A stretch of 64,000 bases of DNA, taken from Paramicrobacterium sp051513965 (GTDB taxonomy: Bacteria > Actinomycetota > Actinomycetes > Actinomycetales > Microbacteriaceae). The stretch spans positions 2,666,001 through 2,730,000 of the forward strand of contig NZ_CP195847.1 in assembly GCF_051513965.1 (NCBI RefSeq), in the 5' to 3' direction. The notes under the pieces are model-generated. The model was not told the origin of the DNA, searched no databases, and saw nothing but the letters and a program-made list of their open reading frames with translations. A program made the position numbers and the translations under genes. Of the stretch, positions 1-8,336 are shown one piece after another. Numbering within the stretch: the stretch's first letter is position 1; each line of letters begins with the position of its first letter.

Positions 1-179
1 TCAGCTTCACGAACCCGGGCGACCCCGACTGGCTGCTCTTCGCGCTCGACGTGATCATCATCGTCGCGAGCGTCTGGGTCGGCATCGAAGCCGTGCTGGC
101 GATGCGCCGCGCGGCCAAGGAGCCACCGGAGCCAGAGAACGAGGATGCCGAGCTGCAAGCCGTCCGCGAGGACGTCTGA
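1..179 (+). CDS. C-terminal end of a membrane protein, possibly CstA-like transporter (partial)
   Basis: An open frame runs from the window edge (frame from base 3) to TGA at 177-179. The visible 58 residues contain one hydrophobic helix (LDVIIIVASVWVGIEAVLA) followed by a basic and then acidic cytoplasmic-type tail ending in AVREDV. This is the end of an integral membrane protein whose body lies outside the window. The next gene starts 4 bases later, so the three genes 1-1448 form one operon. The order transporter, small Cys-Cys-terminated protein, P-loop NTPase resembles the E. coli btsT-yjiX-yjiA arrangement, so a carbon-starvation (CstA/BtsT) peptide or pyruvate transporter is my best guess. 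The tail alone does not prove it. Confidence 0.55.
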   Translation, partial: SFTNPGDPDWLLFALDVIIIVASVWVGIEAVLAMRRAAKEPPEPENEDAELQAVREDV

Positions 180-183
180 CCGC

Positions 184-480
184 ATGTCGGCATCCAGGTC
201 ACGGTCCCAGCGCCGGGAGGAGCTCTCCCGGCGCTGGGCCGCTTTGCGCGAGGGCCTGCAGGAGTTCTACGTCGGCCCGTACCGGCAGATGCTGCACCGC
301 GAGAAGCGCGATGAGGACGACCTGTTTCTGATCGCCGTACTGGGCGAGGTGCTCGGCGTCCCCGACCCGGCGGCGTACTACACCGCGGAGCTCATGCCCG
401 CCGTGTGGGAGGACTTCCACGCGTGGCACCGCCGCATCGGCATCCCTCGCTCACCCCTGGACCACATCGCATGCTGCTGA
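184..480 (+). CDS. small Cys-Cys-terminated protein (cory-CC-star type)
   Basis: This is a 98-residue soluble protein, rich in aromatic and charged residues (FYVGPYRQM, AYYTAELMPAVWEDFHAWHRR), whose last two residues are Cys97-Cys98 directly before TGA. ATG at 184 is preferred over the upstream ATG at 145 because the preceding gene only ends at 179. The match to the family that NCBI calls cory-CC-star (named for Corynebacterium and the CC-stop ending) is from memory. The downstream ArsA-like ATPase starts inside this gene (471), so the two are translationally coupled. E. coli YbdD/YjiX, which sits beside CstA/BtsT, also ends in Cys-Cys as I recall, suggesting an analogous partner role. The biochemical function is unknown. 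Confidence 0.75.
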   Translation: MSASRSRSQRREELSRRWAALREGLQEFYVGPYRQMLHREKRDEDDLFLIAVLGEVLGVPDPAAYYTAELMPAVWEDFHAWHRRIGIPRSPLDHIACC

Positions 481-1448
481 CTCTCGCACGCGAGCGCCGC
501 GCCCTCTTCGTCGGCGGCAAGGGCGGCGTCGGCAAGACCACGGTGTCATCGACCCTCGCCCTCGCACGCGCGCGCGACGGCGGTCGCGTTCTGCTGGTCT
601 CGACAGACCCGGCACACAATCTCGGTCACATCTGGGACACCACGCTCTCCAACGAGCGCACCCGCGTGGCCACCGCCGACCAGGGGTATGTGGATGCCGT
701 CGAGATCGAGCCGCACGCCACCATCGATCGGCACTTCGCCGCCGTCGAGGGGACGATGATGAGGATGCTCCCGGAGCGGCTGCACCGCTCGGCCAAGCAG
801 CACCTCGAACTGGCGAAGACCGCGCCCGGCAGCCACGAATCGGCGGTGCTGGAGCGGGTCGCCGAGCTTCTCGACCTCGGCCTCAGCGACTACGACCTTG
901 TGATCTTCGACACCGCTCCATCCGGACACACGCTGCACCTGCTCGCGCTCCCCGAACGCCTCACCGGCTGGACGGAGTCTCTGCTCGCGAGCCGCTCCCG
1001 CTCGGAGCGCTTCTCTGCCGCCGCTCGCGGACTCGTCGGCCGTTCAGAAGACGAGACCGAGCAGGATGCCGAGCTGCGACGCACCCTCGTCGCCCGGAGG
1101 AACCGCTTCGCCCGCATGCGCTCCGCGATCGGCGACAGTGCGGCGACGGGCTTCCTCATCGTGACGCTCGCCGAGAAGCTCCCCGTCGCGGAGTCCCTCG
1201 ACGTCGCCCAGCAGCTGAGCGACCTCGGCATGACGCTCGCCGCACTCGTCGTCAACCGCCGCTCCCCCGCCGACGCTGGCGCGCTGCTCGCCGAGCGCCG
1301 CGAGCGCGAAGAGCGCTACGTCACCGAGCTCGCACAGGCGCTGCCGGATGTGCCGCTCGTGCAGCTTCCGCTGGTGTCGCGCGAGCTCGTGGGCGAAGAC
1401 GCGGTCGCCGAGCTCGCGAGCATCCTCACTGCGTCACCCGCGAGTTGA
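471..1448 (+). CDS. ArsA/Get3-like P-loop ATPase
   Basis: This 325-residue soluble ATPase belongs to the SIMIBI class. The deviant Walker A GGKGGVGKTT lies at residues 15-24, STDPAHN at about 44-50 and the switch II DTAPSGHT at about 147-154. These are the signatures of ArsA (arsenite pump ATPase) and of Get3 (tail-anchored protein targeting). No arsenic genes (arsB, arsC, arsR) are nearby. Its start overlaps the last ten bases of the Cys-Cys small protein, so it probably acts with that protein and with the upstream membrane transporter rather than in arsenite export. A longer frame begins at 405, but ATG 471 gives the usual ArsA N-terminus just before the P-loop. Confidence 0.85.
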   Translation: MLLTLARERRALFVGGKGGVGKTTVSSTLALARARDGGRVLLVSTDPAHNLGHIWDTTLSNERTRVATADQGYVDAVEIEPHATIDRHFAAVEGTMMRMLPERLHRSAKQHLELAKTAPGSHESAVLERVAELLDLGLSDYDLVIFDTAPSGHTLHLLALPERLTGWTESLLASRSRSERFSAAARGLVGRSEDETEQDAELRRTLVARRNRFARMRSAIGDSAATGFLIVTLAEKLPVAESLDVAQQLSDLGMTLAALVVNRRSPADAGALLAERREREERYVTELAQALPDVPLVQLPLVSRELVGEDAVAELASILTASPAS

Positions 1449-1553
1449 AGCGCTTCTGCTGCGCGCCGTCAAGGGGTTGCCGCGCCTGACGTGCACAACG
1501 TCGACTGGAGAGACGACGAACGATCAGCGAAGCCTCACGAACGGTGAAACGAC

Positions 1554-3047
1554 ATGACCTCTCTCTGGTTGGCACGACACAGCTCCATCGAAGGCGACGC
1601 ACTCTGTGAGGAGCGGCCCACGGTCGACGAGATCGTGGTGGGCGCCGGCCTCACGGGGCTCATCACGGCGGTTCTCCTCGCCCGCGAGGGCCGCCGCGTC
1701 ACCGTGCTCGAGGCGCGCACCATCGCGGGGCTTACAACGGGCAACTCGACCGCGAAGCTGACGGTGCTCCAGGGAGCCCGACTGCAGCAGGTGCGGCACC
1801 GCACGAGCAGGCGCATCGCCGAGGCCTACCTGCGGGCGAACCAGGCAGGGCAGACATGGATGCTCGACAACCTCGAGGCTCTCGGGGTGGACGTTCAGAG
1901 GCGGACCGCTCTCAGCTACGCCACAACGGTCGAGGGCACGAAGACTCTCGAGCGCGAGTTCCAGGTCGCCCGCGAACTCGGGTTGCCCGTGCGGCACGTC
2001 GCCGACCCTGATCTTCCGTTCCCCACGCGGTCCGCCATCGCTCTCGACGATCAGGCTCAGTTCGATCCGGTCGCCGTCGCGCTCTCCTTCGCCGATGAGC
2101 TGCGCAGCCTCGGCGGCACCATTCGCGAGAACGTCCGCGTCTTCGGCGCGCGCGCCACGTCTCCTGCCCGTGTTCGCACGACCGCGGGTGAGTTCACCGC
2201 ACAGAACATCGTGCTCGCAACCGGAACGCCGATTCTCGATCGCGGGCTCTACTTCGCCAAGCTCGAGGCCCACCGGTCGTACGCCGCGAGCTACCGGGTG
2301 CCGGGGCTCAAGCCTCTTCCCATGTGCGTGAGCGTTGACGAGCCCGGCCGGTCTGTCCGCACAGCGCCCGACGAGGACGGCGAGCAGCTGATCGTCGGCG
2401 GCGGCGGTCACGTCGTCGGACGGCATCCCTCACCGAGATCATGCCTCGCGGAGGTCGACGACTGGGCGTGGTGCCACTGGCCGGGGGCTGAGCGCACGCA
2501 CGTCTGGAGCGCGCAGGACTACGAGGCACCGCACGGGGTCCCTTTCGTCGGGCGCTTGCCTCGCGGGCGCGGCCGCATTCTGCTCGCCACCGGGTACGAC
2601 AAGTGGGGCATGACGAACGCGGTGCAGTGTGCGCTCACGCTCAGCGGGACGATTCTCGGCGGTCTCCCGGACTGGGCGCGAACCCTGCACCATCGGATCA
2701 CCGGCCCCGTCGCCCTGGCGCGCGGACTTCAGATGCAGGCGGGCGTCGCAAAGCACTACCTCGGCGGGTACGCGCGGGCGCTGCGGCCGCTGCCCGAGCC
2801 CGGAGAGGGACGCGGCGTCGTGGGGCGGCGCGGGACTCGCCTCGTCGGTTCGTCACGCATCGGCGACGAGAGAGTCGACGTGTCGCCGATCTGCACGCAC
2901 CTCGGCGCGATCGTCACGTGGAACGACGAAGACCAGTGGTGGGACTGTCCCGCCCACGGCTCCCGCTTCGATGCGGGCGGATGCCGCCTTGAGGGGCCGG
3001 CGTGCCGGAACCTGAAACGCCTCGACTCCGGTCGTGCTCTACCGTAA
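1554..3047 (+). CDS. FAD-dependent oxidoreductase with C-terminal Rieske domain
   Basis: A 497-residue fusion. The N-terminal DAO-type FAD domain carries the dinucleotide motif GAGLTG at residues 30-35 and an FAD-binding region GNSTAKLTVLQG. A C-terminal Rieske [2Fe-2S] domain carries Cys447-x-His449 (CTHLG) and Cys465-x2-His468 (CPAHG). Such glycine/D-amino-acid-oxidase-plus-Rieske proteins are widespread in actinobacteria and bacilli, but their substrate is not established. No signal peptide is visible, so it is cytoplasmic. ATG 1554 follows a purine-rich stretch (GGTGAAACGAC). It stands alone between the ATPase operon and a DUF421 gene. Confidence 0.85.
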   Translation: MTSLWLARHSSIEGDALCEERPTVDEIVVGAGLTGLITAVLLAREGRRVTVLEARTIAGLTTGNSTAKLTVLQGARLQQVRHRTSRRIAEAYLRANQAGQTWMLDNLEALGVDVQRRTALSYATTVEGTKTLEREFQVARELGLPVRHVADPDLPFPTRSAIALDDQAQFDPVAVALSFADELRSLGGTIRENVRVFGARATSPARVRTTAGEFTAQNIVLATGTPILDRGLYFAKLEAHRSYAASYRVPGLKPLPMCVSVDEPGRSVRTAPDEDGEQLIVGGGGHVVGRHPSPRSCLAEVDDWAWCHWPGAERTHVWSAQDYEAPHGVPFVGRLPRGRGRILLATGYDKWGMTNAVQCALTLSGTILGGLPDWARTLHHRITGPVALARGLQMQAGVAKHYLGGYARALRPLPEPGEGRGVVGRRGTRLVGSSRIGDERVDVSPICTHLGAIVTWNDEDQWWDCPAHGSRFDAGGCRLEGPACRNLKRLDSGRALP

Positions 3048-3075
3048 AAGGTGGAGAAAACGTCAGGAGGACCGC

Positions 3076-3609
3076 ATGTGGACTGAGTACGGACTGGACT
3101 GGGTCGACGCGATCAGGGTCGTGGTCTCGTGCATCGTCTTCTATGGCGGCGTGCTTCTGCTCGTGCGCGTGCTCGGGCAGCGCACCCTCGCGAGTCTGTC
3201 GAGCTTCGACCTCGCGGCCATCATCGCACTGGGTGCCGTCATCGGCCGCGCGATACTGGGCGACACCCCGACGCTGTTCGCGGGCCTCCTCGGACTCGCG
3301 ACGCTGCTGACTCTGCAGGCGGTGACCGGCCAGGTGCGTCGGTTCCGTCGAGCGGCCCGCGTCGTGAACAGCCCCGCGGTCGTGCTCATGGCCGGTGACG
3401 AACTGCAGCTCGACAACATGGCCCGCTCGCACGTCGTCGCCGACGAGGTCTATTCGAAGCTGCGTCTCGCGGGTGTGCGCAACCGCTCGGAGGTGGCGTG
3501 CGTCATCATGGAGCCGACCGGTCAGATCAGCGTGCTGCGCCGCGGGGCTCCGCTCGACGACGACCTGCTGCGCGGTGTGATCGGCGCCGAGCGGATCCCT
3601 CGCGACTGA
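3076..3609 (+). CDS. DUF421 (YetF-like) membrane protein
   Basis: This 177-residue protein has three N-terminal membrane helices within about residues 9-90 and a cytoplasmic C-terminal domain. The domain contains the DUF421 hallmark segment (MARSHVVADEVYSKLR) and ends in a small beta-rich part (GQISVLRRG). The family is known from Bacillus YetF; its biochemical role is unclear. ATG 3076 is chosen over the upstream start at 3034 because a strong AGGAGG lies at 3065-3070, six bases before it. The gene converges with the next gene, leaving only two bases between the stop codons. Confidence 0.85.
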   Translation: MWTEYGLDWVDAIRVVVSCIVFYGGVLLLVRVLGQRTLASLSSFDLAAIIALGAVIGRAILGDTPTLFAGLLGLATLLTLQAVTGQVRRFRRAARVVNSPAVVLMAGDELQLDNMARSHVVADEVYSKLRLAGVRNRSEVACVIMEPTGQISVLRRGAPLDDDLLRGVIGAERIPRD

Positions 3610-3611
3610 CT

Positions 3612-4283
3612 TCAGCTCGCGGTCGGTGCGGCCCCGGAGACATGCGCGGCAGATGCGAACCCGAGCCAGGTGTGCCGGTTGCGCCACCAGCACCAGCCGA
3701 CCTTTGGCGCGCCTCGGCGGGCTGCGCCATCGCGTCCGGTTCCGCCGCTGATCCAGATCGCCGGCGTTCGCGCATCGAATCCGCGTGGTTTGCGCTTGCG
3801 TGAGCCGATTGTCATGAAACAGAGCCCCGGCTCGAGAAGCTCCGGCTCGTGGAGCATCCACGAGATGCCCTCATTCACGGTGAGCGGGCGCCGCTGTCGC
3901 GTAGAGAATTCGGCGAGCGCTTCCTCCGGCGTCCAGTTCAGCAGATCGTCCCCGCGGGTCACGTCGTGCAGCACGTACAGCGGCGAGTCCGGTACGGTGG
4001 CGTGCTCGGTCGGTGTGAAGTCAGCGAGATCGGTCATGTCTTCCACAACGAATCCTGGCTTACCGGTCCGGGTCATGAGTGAGGCGAGGGATGCCGCCGG
4101 AACGAGCCTCTCGTTCACGACGAGCGTGGGCTCGCCCACCGCGGCATCCATCTGCTCTGCCGCCTCACGTGCGAGACGGCGAAGATCGTCTGCGTTCATG
4201 CTGGCGAGCTCGGGCACTCCGAGGTCGATCAGCCGTTCGCACTGGCGGTCGATCGTGGCCAACTGGTCAGTCGTCTGCGTCAT
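3612..4283 (-). CDS. DUF5701 family protein
   Basis: A 223-residue soluble protein. The features I associate with the actinobacterial DUF5701 family are: a helical N-terminus (AREAAEQMDAAV), GKPGFVVEDMTDL in the middle, the DVTRGDDLLNWTPEEAL block, NEGISWMLHEPE, and a Trp-rich C-terminal segment (KVGWCWWRNRHTWLGFASA). No catalytic motif is evident and the role is unknown. The start at 4283 (MTQTTDQ) is chosen because AAGGGA precedes it at normal spacing; a start seven codons upstream lacks this. Confidence 0.75.
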   Translation of the reverse strand: MTQTTDQLATIDRQCERLIDLGVPELASMNADDLRRLAREAAEQMDAAVGEPTLVVNERLVPAASLASLMTRTGKPGFVVEDMTDLADFTPTEHATVPDSPLYVLHDVTRGDDLLNWTPEEALAEFSTRQRRPLTVNEGISWMLHEPELLEPGLCFMTIGSRKRKPRGFDARTPAIWISGGTGRDGAARRGAPKVGWCWWRNRHTWLGFASAAHVSGAAPTAS

Positions 4284-4338
4284 GCGGTCCCTTCCCTGAA
4301 TCACGGGTCAACGCACCGGGCGCCCGGTTATTCCCGTT

Positions 4339-4848
4339 TCAGACCGACACGATGATTCCGAGCACCAGCACGACGATGCTCAGAACGCCGATCATGCCGC
4401 GCAGAACCGTGGCAGAGGCTGCGCGCCGCTCGATGCGCCGAGCGAGAGCGGCATCCTCACTCTCGTGCAGTTCCGCGCGCATGCGACTGAGGCTCCGCGC
4501 CTGCACGACGCCCCAGCCCAGCGTGAGCACGAGGACCAGCGTGACGACCGCGATCGCCGTGGCGAGGCCCGTCCACTCGCGGGTGAGCAGAAGGATGCCG
4601 CCGGCGACGATCGCCACGACCAACGCAATCGTCGAGACCACGCCGTACAGGCGCCCGAAGTGCCGGAAGAACGCGACGCGCGCCTCACGTGTGAGCGTCG
4701 CGGTTGTGCTGCGGGCGACGACGATGACGGCGGCCCATCCGCCGACCCACACGCACGTGGCGAGAAGAAGCACAACGATCGCGATGACGCGCACCGGCTC
4801 CGGAAGCGTTGAGGCCGCGGCCGAGCCGAGCAGGGGCGAAAGCACCAT
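4339..4848 (-). CDS. four-helix membrane protein of unknown function
   Basis: This 169-residue integral membrane protein has about four hydrophobic helices, at roughly residues 18-45, 62-85, 90-115 and 145-168. A charged cytoplasmic loop (SRMRAELHESEDAALARRIERR) precedes the last helix. No family-defining motif is recognised; the layout resembles DUF2269/copper-resistance-D-like small membrane proteins, but this is weak. The start at 4848 is set by GAAGGGAG just upstream on the minus strand. It is divergent from the hemerythrin gene, sharing a 101-base promoter region. Confidence 0.7.
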   Translation of the reverse strand: MVLSPLLGSAAASTLPEPVRVIAIVVLLLATCVWVGGWAAVIVVARSTTATLTREARVAFFRHFGRLYGVVSTIALVVAIVAGGILLLTREWTGLATAIAVVTLVLVLTLGWGVVQARSLSRMRAELHESEDAALARRIERRAASATVLRGMIGVLSIVVLVLGIIVSV

Positions 4849-4949
4849 GAAGACTCCCTTCCTCTCGATGCTAGTACTCGAGGGGTGCACTCCGGCCGGT
4901 GGGAGGAATAGTCTCGAGAGAGGGGTTCCCGTTCGTCGAAGGAGGAGCA

Positions 4950-5465
4950 GTGGCTGAGAAGACTCTCGCAGCGGCGCTAGAGAAAGAGCACCGCGACATC
5001 GACGGAGGTATCGAGGAATACACCGAGAGCATCAGCGCGGGAGGCGGCGACCCGGAGCCTCTGCGTCGCTCGATGGCTGGACTGCGACGCCACATCTACC
5101 TCGAGGAGGTCTTCCTGTTTCCGCCGATGCGCGCGGGAATGATGATGGCGATCATGGTGATGCTGCGCGAGCACGGTGAGCTGTGGGACTCCATGGACGA
5201 GATCGAGAGGATGCTCGATCAGGACACCGATGACGCCACTCGGCAGAACGCTTGCCGCGAGCTGCTCGCCCTGCTCGACAAGCACAACTCAAAGGAAGAG
5301 CCCATCATCTACACCCAGGCCGACGACGTGCTGTCGGCCGAAGCGAGCGGCGAGCTCGCAGACTTTCTCGACTCCGGCACCATGCCCGAGGGCTGGGTGT
5401 GTGAGCAGGCGGGCGAAAAGTACAAGCCGAATCAGGATGCTCCGAAGAAGCTGCCCTGGAGCTGA
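4950..5465 (+). CDS. hemerythrin domain-containing protein
   Basis: A 171-residue four-helix-bundle protein. Histidine and carboxylate motifs characteristic of HHE/hemerythrin domains are spread through it: LEKEHRDID near residue 14, RRHIYLEEVFLFP, MLREHGELWD, and DKHNSKEEPIIYTQ. Such proteins bind a di-iron centre and sense or carry oxygen or NO. The start is the GTG at 4950, preceded by a strong AAGGAGGAG at 4939-4947; a GTG at 4899 would add 17 residues but lacks this site. The C-terminal tail (GWVCEQAGEKYKPNQ) is not part of the bundle and includes one Cys. Confidence 0.85.
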   Translation: MAEKTLAAALEKEHRDIDGGIEEYTESISAGGGDPEPLRRSMAGLRRHIYLEEVFLFPPMRAGMMMAIMVMLREHGELWDSMDEIERMLDQDTDDATRQNACRELLALLDKHNSKEEPIIYTQADDVLSAEASGELADFLDSGTMPEGWVCEQAGEKYKPNQDAPKKLPWS

Positions 5466-5508
5466 GACTCGGACGCAGGGCATTCCTCGATTCGCATACG
5501 ATTGAGAG

Positions 5509-5868
5509 ATGGCTCGTTCCCGGTTTCCTCGTCGCGTCTACAACCACGGAAGCGACCCCGACCCCCGCTTCAGTCTGGCGAACGAGCGCACGTTCCTCGC
5601 GTGGATCCGCACCTCGCTCGCCCTACTCGCGGGCGGCGTCGCGCTCGCGGCGCTGCCGATCGGAATGCCGACGGGCATGCGCATCGGCGCGGTAGCGATT
5701 CTGCTGTGCCTCGGGCTCGCCACGCCCATCTACGGCTGGGCCTCGTGGATGCGCAATGAACGCGCGCTCCGCGAAGACACTCCGCTGCACGCGCCGTCGC
5801 TCGGCCTCGTGATCGTCATCGGGCTGATCCTCGCCGCGGCACTCGTGGCCACCGGGCTGATGCTGTGA
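5509..5868 (+). CDS. YidH/DUF202 family membrane protein A
   Basis: A 119-residue membrane protein with the DUF202 signature LANERTFLAWIRTSLALLAGG near residues 24-45 and three membrane helices. The function is not established for the family. It is followed by a second DUF202 gene with a 4-base GTGA overlap (5865-5868), so the two are probably made in equal amounts and may form a heteromer. Confidence 0.85.
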   Translation: MARSRFPRRVYNHGSDPDPRFSLANERTFLAWIRTSLALLAGGVALAALPIGMPTGMRIGAVAILLCLGLATPIYGWASWMRNERALREDTPLHAPSLGLVIVIGLILAAALVATGLML

Positions 5869-6215
5869 GTCGACGGCATCCCACCGCCATCTACGACCCG
5901 GGACTTCAGCCCGAGCGGACGCTCATGTCGTGGCAGCGCACCTCGCTCGCACTCATGGTGGGCATCGCAGCCGCGGTGCACTACGTTGCGCCCGATCTGG
6001 GCGGACCGCCCGCTGTGCTCGCGGGCGTCGCTGGAATCTCGATCGTGATCATCGCGTATGCCGGCGCGCACCGACGCTACAGCGCCGCGACGACGGAGCT
6101 CACCCGGGAGCGCACACTGACAACCGTCTCAGCGTGGCCGCTCCTGCTGCTCACCGTCGCGTGCGCGGTGGGCGCGAGCGTCGCGATCGTGTTCGCGGCG
6201 GTCGTTCTGCTCTGA
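5865..6215 (+). CDS. YidH/DUF202 family membrane protein B
   Basis: A 116-residue paralogue of the preceding gene with the signature LQPERTLMSWQRTSLALM (residues about 14-31) and three membrane helices. It starts with GTG at 5865 inside the stop codon of the upstream gene. Paired DUF202 genes are common in actinobacteria. A tandem 13-base duplication (6225-6237 and 6238-6250) follows the stop codon. Confidence 0.85.
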   Translation: MSRRHPTAIYDPGLQPERTLMSWQRTSLALMVGIAAAVHYVAPDLGGPPAVLAGVAGISIVIIAYAGAHRRYSAATTELTRERTLTTVSAWPLLLLTVACAVGASVAIVFAAVVLL

Positions 6216-6276
6216 GCTGTGGTGCGCTGAACCGTTCCGCTGAACCGTTCTGCGCCGAGCAATCGATGACGCAGCG

Positions 6277-7368
6277 TCAGTCGTCCTGCCCCGCTGTGAC
6301 GCGCGCCACGTACGCCGACACGTCGCTCAGGCTGCCGGTCTTCTCGAGTACGCGGCGCTGCCTGGTCGCACCGGTTCCGTTCTCGAAGAGGCGGCCGATC
6401 TCGTCGCGGACGAAGTCGAGGTCACCGGATGCCGCGAGCGACGGCTCCACGAGCTCGACGAGCCCGTCCACGACCTCCCGCGCCGGCCGCGGCTCGAACG
6501 TCTGCGGGTCGAGAAGATCACCCTCGAGCCCGAAGCGCCCCGACTTCCACGTCGCCAGGCGTACAAGCGTCGGCGACACGGGGTTCGGCGGAACGTCGTC
6601 CTGCCACTGCTGCGCCGCCATGTCGACGATCGCACGGCACAGCGCCGCGATGAGCACCGTGTCACGAGCATCCGAGCACACGTCCGCCACGCGGATCTCG
6701 ACAGTCGGGTAATGAGCAGAGAGTCTCGAGTCGAAGTAGACCATCGCCTCATCGAGGATCACCCCAGTGCGAAGCATCGACTCGATCAGCTCGTCATACT
6801 CCGCGGCTGAGCCGAAGATGCTCTGCGGTCCGGCGGAGGGCCAGCGCTGCAGCGCCTGCGAGCGGAAGCTCGCGTAGCCCGTGTCAGTGCCGTGCCAGAA
6901 GGGCGAGTTCGCGCTCATCGCGGTGAGAATTGGGGTCCAACCACGGATGCGGTCGAGCACCGCAACACTTTCATCGCGTGATTCCACGGAGACGTGCACG
7001 TGGCATGCGCACGTGAGCTGCTCGGTCGCGGTGAGCCCGAAGTGCTTCACCATGCGCTGATACCGGGGGTCTTCGTCGACGCGGCGCTCCGCCCGAAGCA
7101 CTGGGGTCCCCGAGGCGACGACTCGCGCGCCCGCCCGACGGGCACCGTCGATCGCTGTGCGTCGCCACGAGTCGATCTCGTCCGCGAGAACCGACATCTC
7201 CGTGGTGGGAGCCGTGTCGGTCTCGATCTGCTGCTGCTGCAGCTCGTGATCGATAGTCTCGCCATCCTCGGTCTCGGCGCGTGCGATCGCCTGAGTGGCC
7301 ACCGTCAGCGGCACGCCACTCTCGGCGTTGACCAGCAAAAGCTCTTCTTCGACTCCGACGCTACGCAT
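6277..7368 (-). CDS. carboxylate-amine ligase of the YbdK / glutamate-cysteine ligase type 2 family
   Basis: A 363-residue ATP-grasp-like GCS2 enzyme expected to join glutamate to cysteine or a related amine. Visible motifs: the N-terminal MRSVGVEEELLLV block, the Mg-binding EIDSWRR region, a CHVHVSVESRDE motif in the middle (typical CxVHV of the family), and HYPTVEIRVADVCSD near the end. The start at 7368 is preferred because the family normally begins right at RxVGVEEELLLV; a GTG 12 codons upstream would extend it. It is divergent from a class II glutamine amidotransferase, and gamma-glutamylcysteine ligase plus such an amidotransferase recalls ergothioneine-type gene pairs. No egtB or egtD is present here. 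Confidence 0.8.
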   Translation of the reverse strand: MRSVGVEEELLLVNAESGVPLTVATQAIARAETEDGETIDHELQQQQIETDTAPTTEMSVLADEIDSWRRTAIDGARRAGARVVASGTPVLRAERRVDEDPRYQRMVKHFGLTATEQLTCACHVHVSVESRDESVAVLDRIRGWTPILTAMSANSPFWHGTDTGYASFRSQALQRWPSAGPQSIFGSAAEYDELIESMLRTGVILDEAMVYFDSRLSAHYPTVEIRVADVCSDARDTVLIAALCRAIVDMAAQQWQDDVPPNPVSPTLVRLATWKSGRFGLEGDLLDPQTFEPRPAREVVDGLVELVEPSLAASGDLDFVRDEIGRLFENGTGATRQRRVLEKTGSLSDVSAYVARVTAGQDD

Positions 7369-7450
7369 AAAGACAGCGTGCCAGTCAAGACCTTGAGGCG
7401 ACACGGGGTTGGCGAGAGCCTTGGGACACGATATAAGGAGGTGCGCCTAT

Positions 7451-8248
7451 ATGTGCCGACTCTTCGGCTACGTCTCAGATCGCCCGACCGCTGTGGTCGA
7501 CGAACTCGGCCCCGACGCCTTTCGTGAGTTCACCGCTCTGACGAGCGTGCACGGGGACGGCTGGGGCATGACCTGGCATGATCCGGACGGCGGCACGAAG
7601 ACTGCTCGTTCGGCCACGTCCGCAGATGAGGATCCGGATTACGCCCGATTGGCCGCGCGACCGCTCGGTGCCGCGGGAATCGTGCATCTGCGGTGGGCGA
7701 CCGGTGGACTCGCGGTGACCCCCGAGAACACGCATCCCTTCGTCGATGGCGGGTATGCGTTCGGTCACAACGGTCACATCGCGCCCATGGACCGCCTCGA
7801 GAGCCTGTTGACGGAGGAGTCCCTCGCAAAGCTGAACGGAACGACCGACAGCGAGCGCTACTTCCGCCTCGTCATGCAGTGCATAGAACAGACGGGCTCC
7901 GAAGTGGACGGCGTGACGGTCGCGCTGCGGATGCTCATGCAGCACTTTCCGAACGACAGCCTCAACGCGCTGCTTCTCACTCCCTCGCGCCTCTTCGCCG
8001 TGCACGTCAACAGCCGAGCGGACTCGCCGAAGGAGGGGCTGCGCGCGCTGTTCGAGTCACCCGAGGCGATTCCGGCACGGCATGAGAACGAGTACTACGC
8101 GATGGACTACCGCACATCTCCCACGTGCGTGCAGGTGATCTCGAGCGGCCTCGAGCGGGAGGGCTGGGAGCCTGTTCCGCCCGACACCGCGGCGGTGGTC
8201 GACTTCGAGACGCGCTCCATCACGCGCCTCGAACTCGTGCCGGCCTAG
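7451..8248 (+). CDS. class II glutamine amidotransferase (EgtC/YafJ-like)
   Basis: A 265-residue N-terminal-nucleophile hydrolase: mature Cys2 in MCRLFGY is the expected nucleophile, followed by HGDGWGMTW, HLRWAT and the FGHNGHI block typical of GATase type 2. No synthase domain follows, so this is a stand-alone amidase-type member. ATG 7451 places Cys at position 2 and has AAGGAGGTGC at 7435-7444; the longer frame from 7409 would bury the nucleophile and is rejected. The two genes of this divergent pair may share gamma-glutamyl chemistry, which is inference only. Confidence 0.85.
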   Translation: MCRLFGYVSDRPTAVVDELGPDAFREFTALTSVHGDGWGMTWHDPDGGTKTARSATSADEDPDYARLAARPLGAAGIVHLRWATGGLAVTPENTHPFVDGGYAFGHNGHIAPMDRLESLLTEESLAKLNGTTDSERYFRLVMQCIEQTGSEVDGVTVALRMLMQHFPNDSLNALLLTPSRLFAVHVNSRADSPKEGLRALFESPEAIPARHENEYYAMDYRTSPTCVQVISSGLEREGWEPVPPDTAAVVDFETRSITRLELVPA

Positions 8249-8296
8249 CAGCTGACCAGGTACATTCGGGCACGGGCCATCACCCCGGCCGCGCAA

Positions 8297-8326
8297 CGGC
8301 GCCCGCCCCACGCGGGACGGGCGCCG
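8297..8326. terminator. bidirectional hairpin between convergent genes
   Basis: Arms at 8298-8309 and 8314-8325 are complementary over 12 bases with one G-U type pair and a four-base loop. The hairpin lies between the stop codons of the convergent amidotransferase and ChaB genes. No long T-run follows, as is common in high-GC actinobacteria. Confidence 0.7.
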
Positions 8327-8336
8327 GACGCGAGTT

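Noticed and set aside
471..1448. Arsenite resistance locus
   Set aside because: The ATPase has ArsA motifs, but no arsB, arsC, arsR or arsD is near and the partner genes point to another role.
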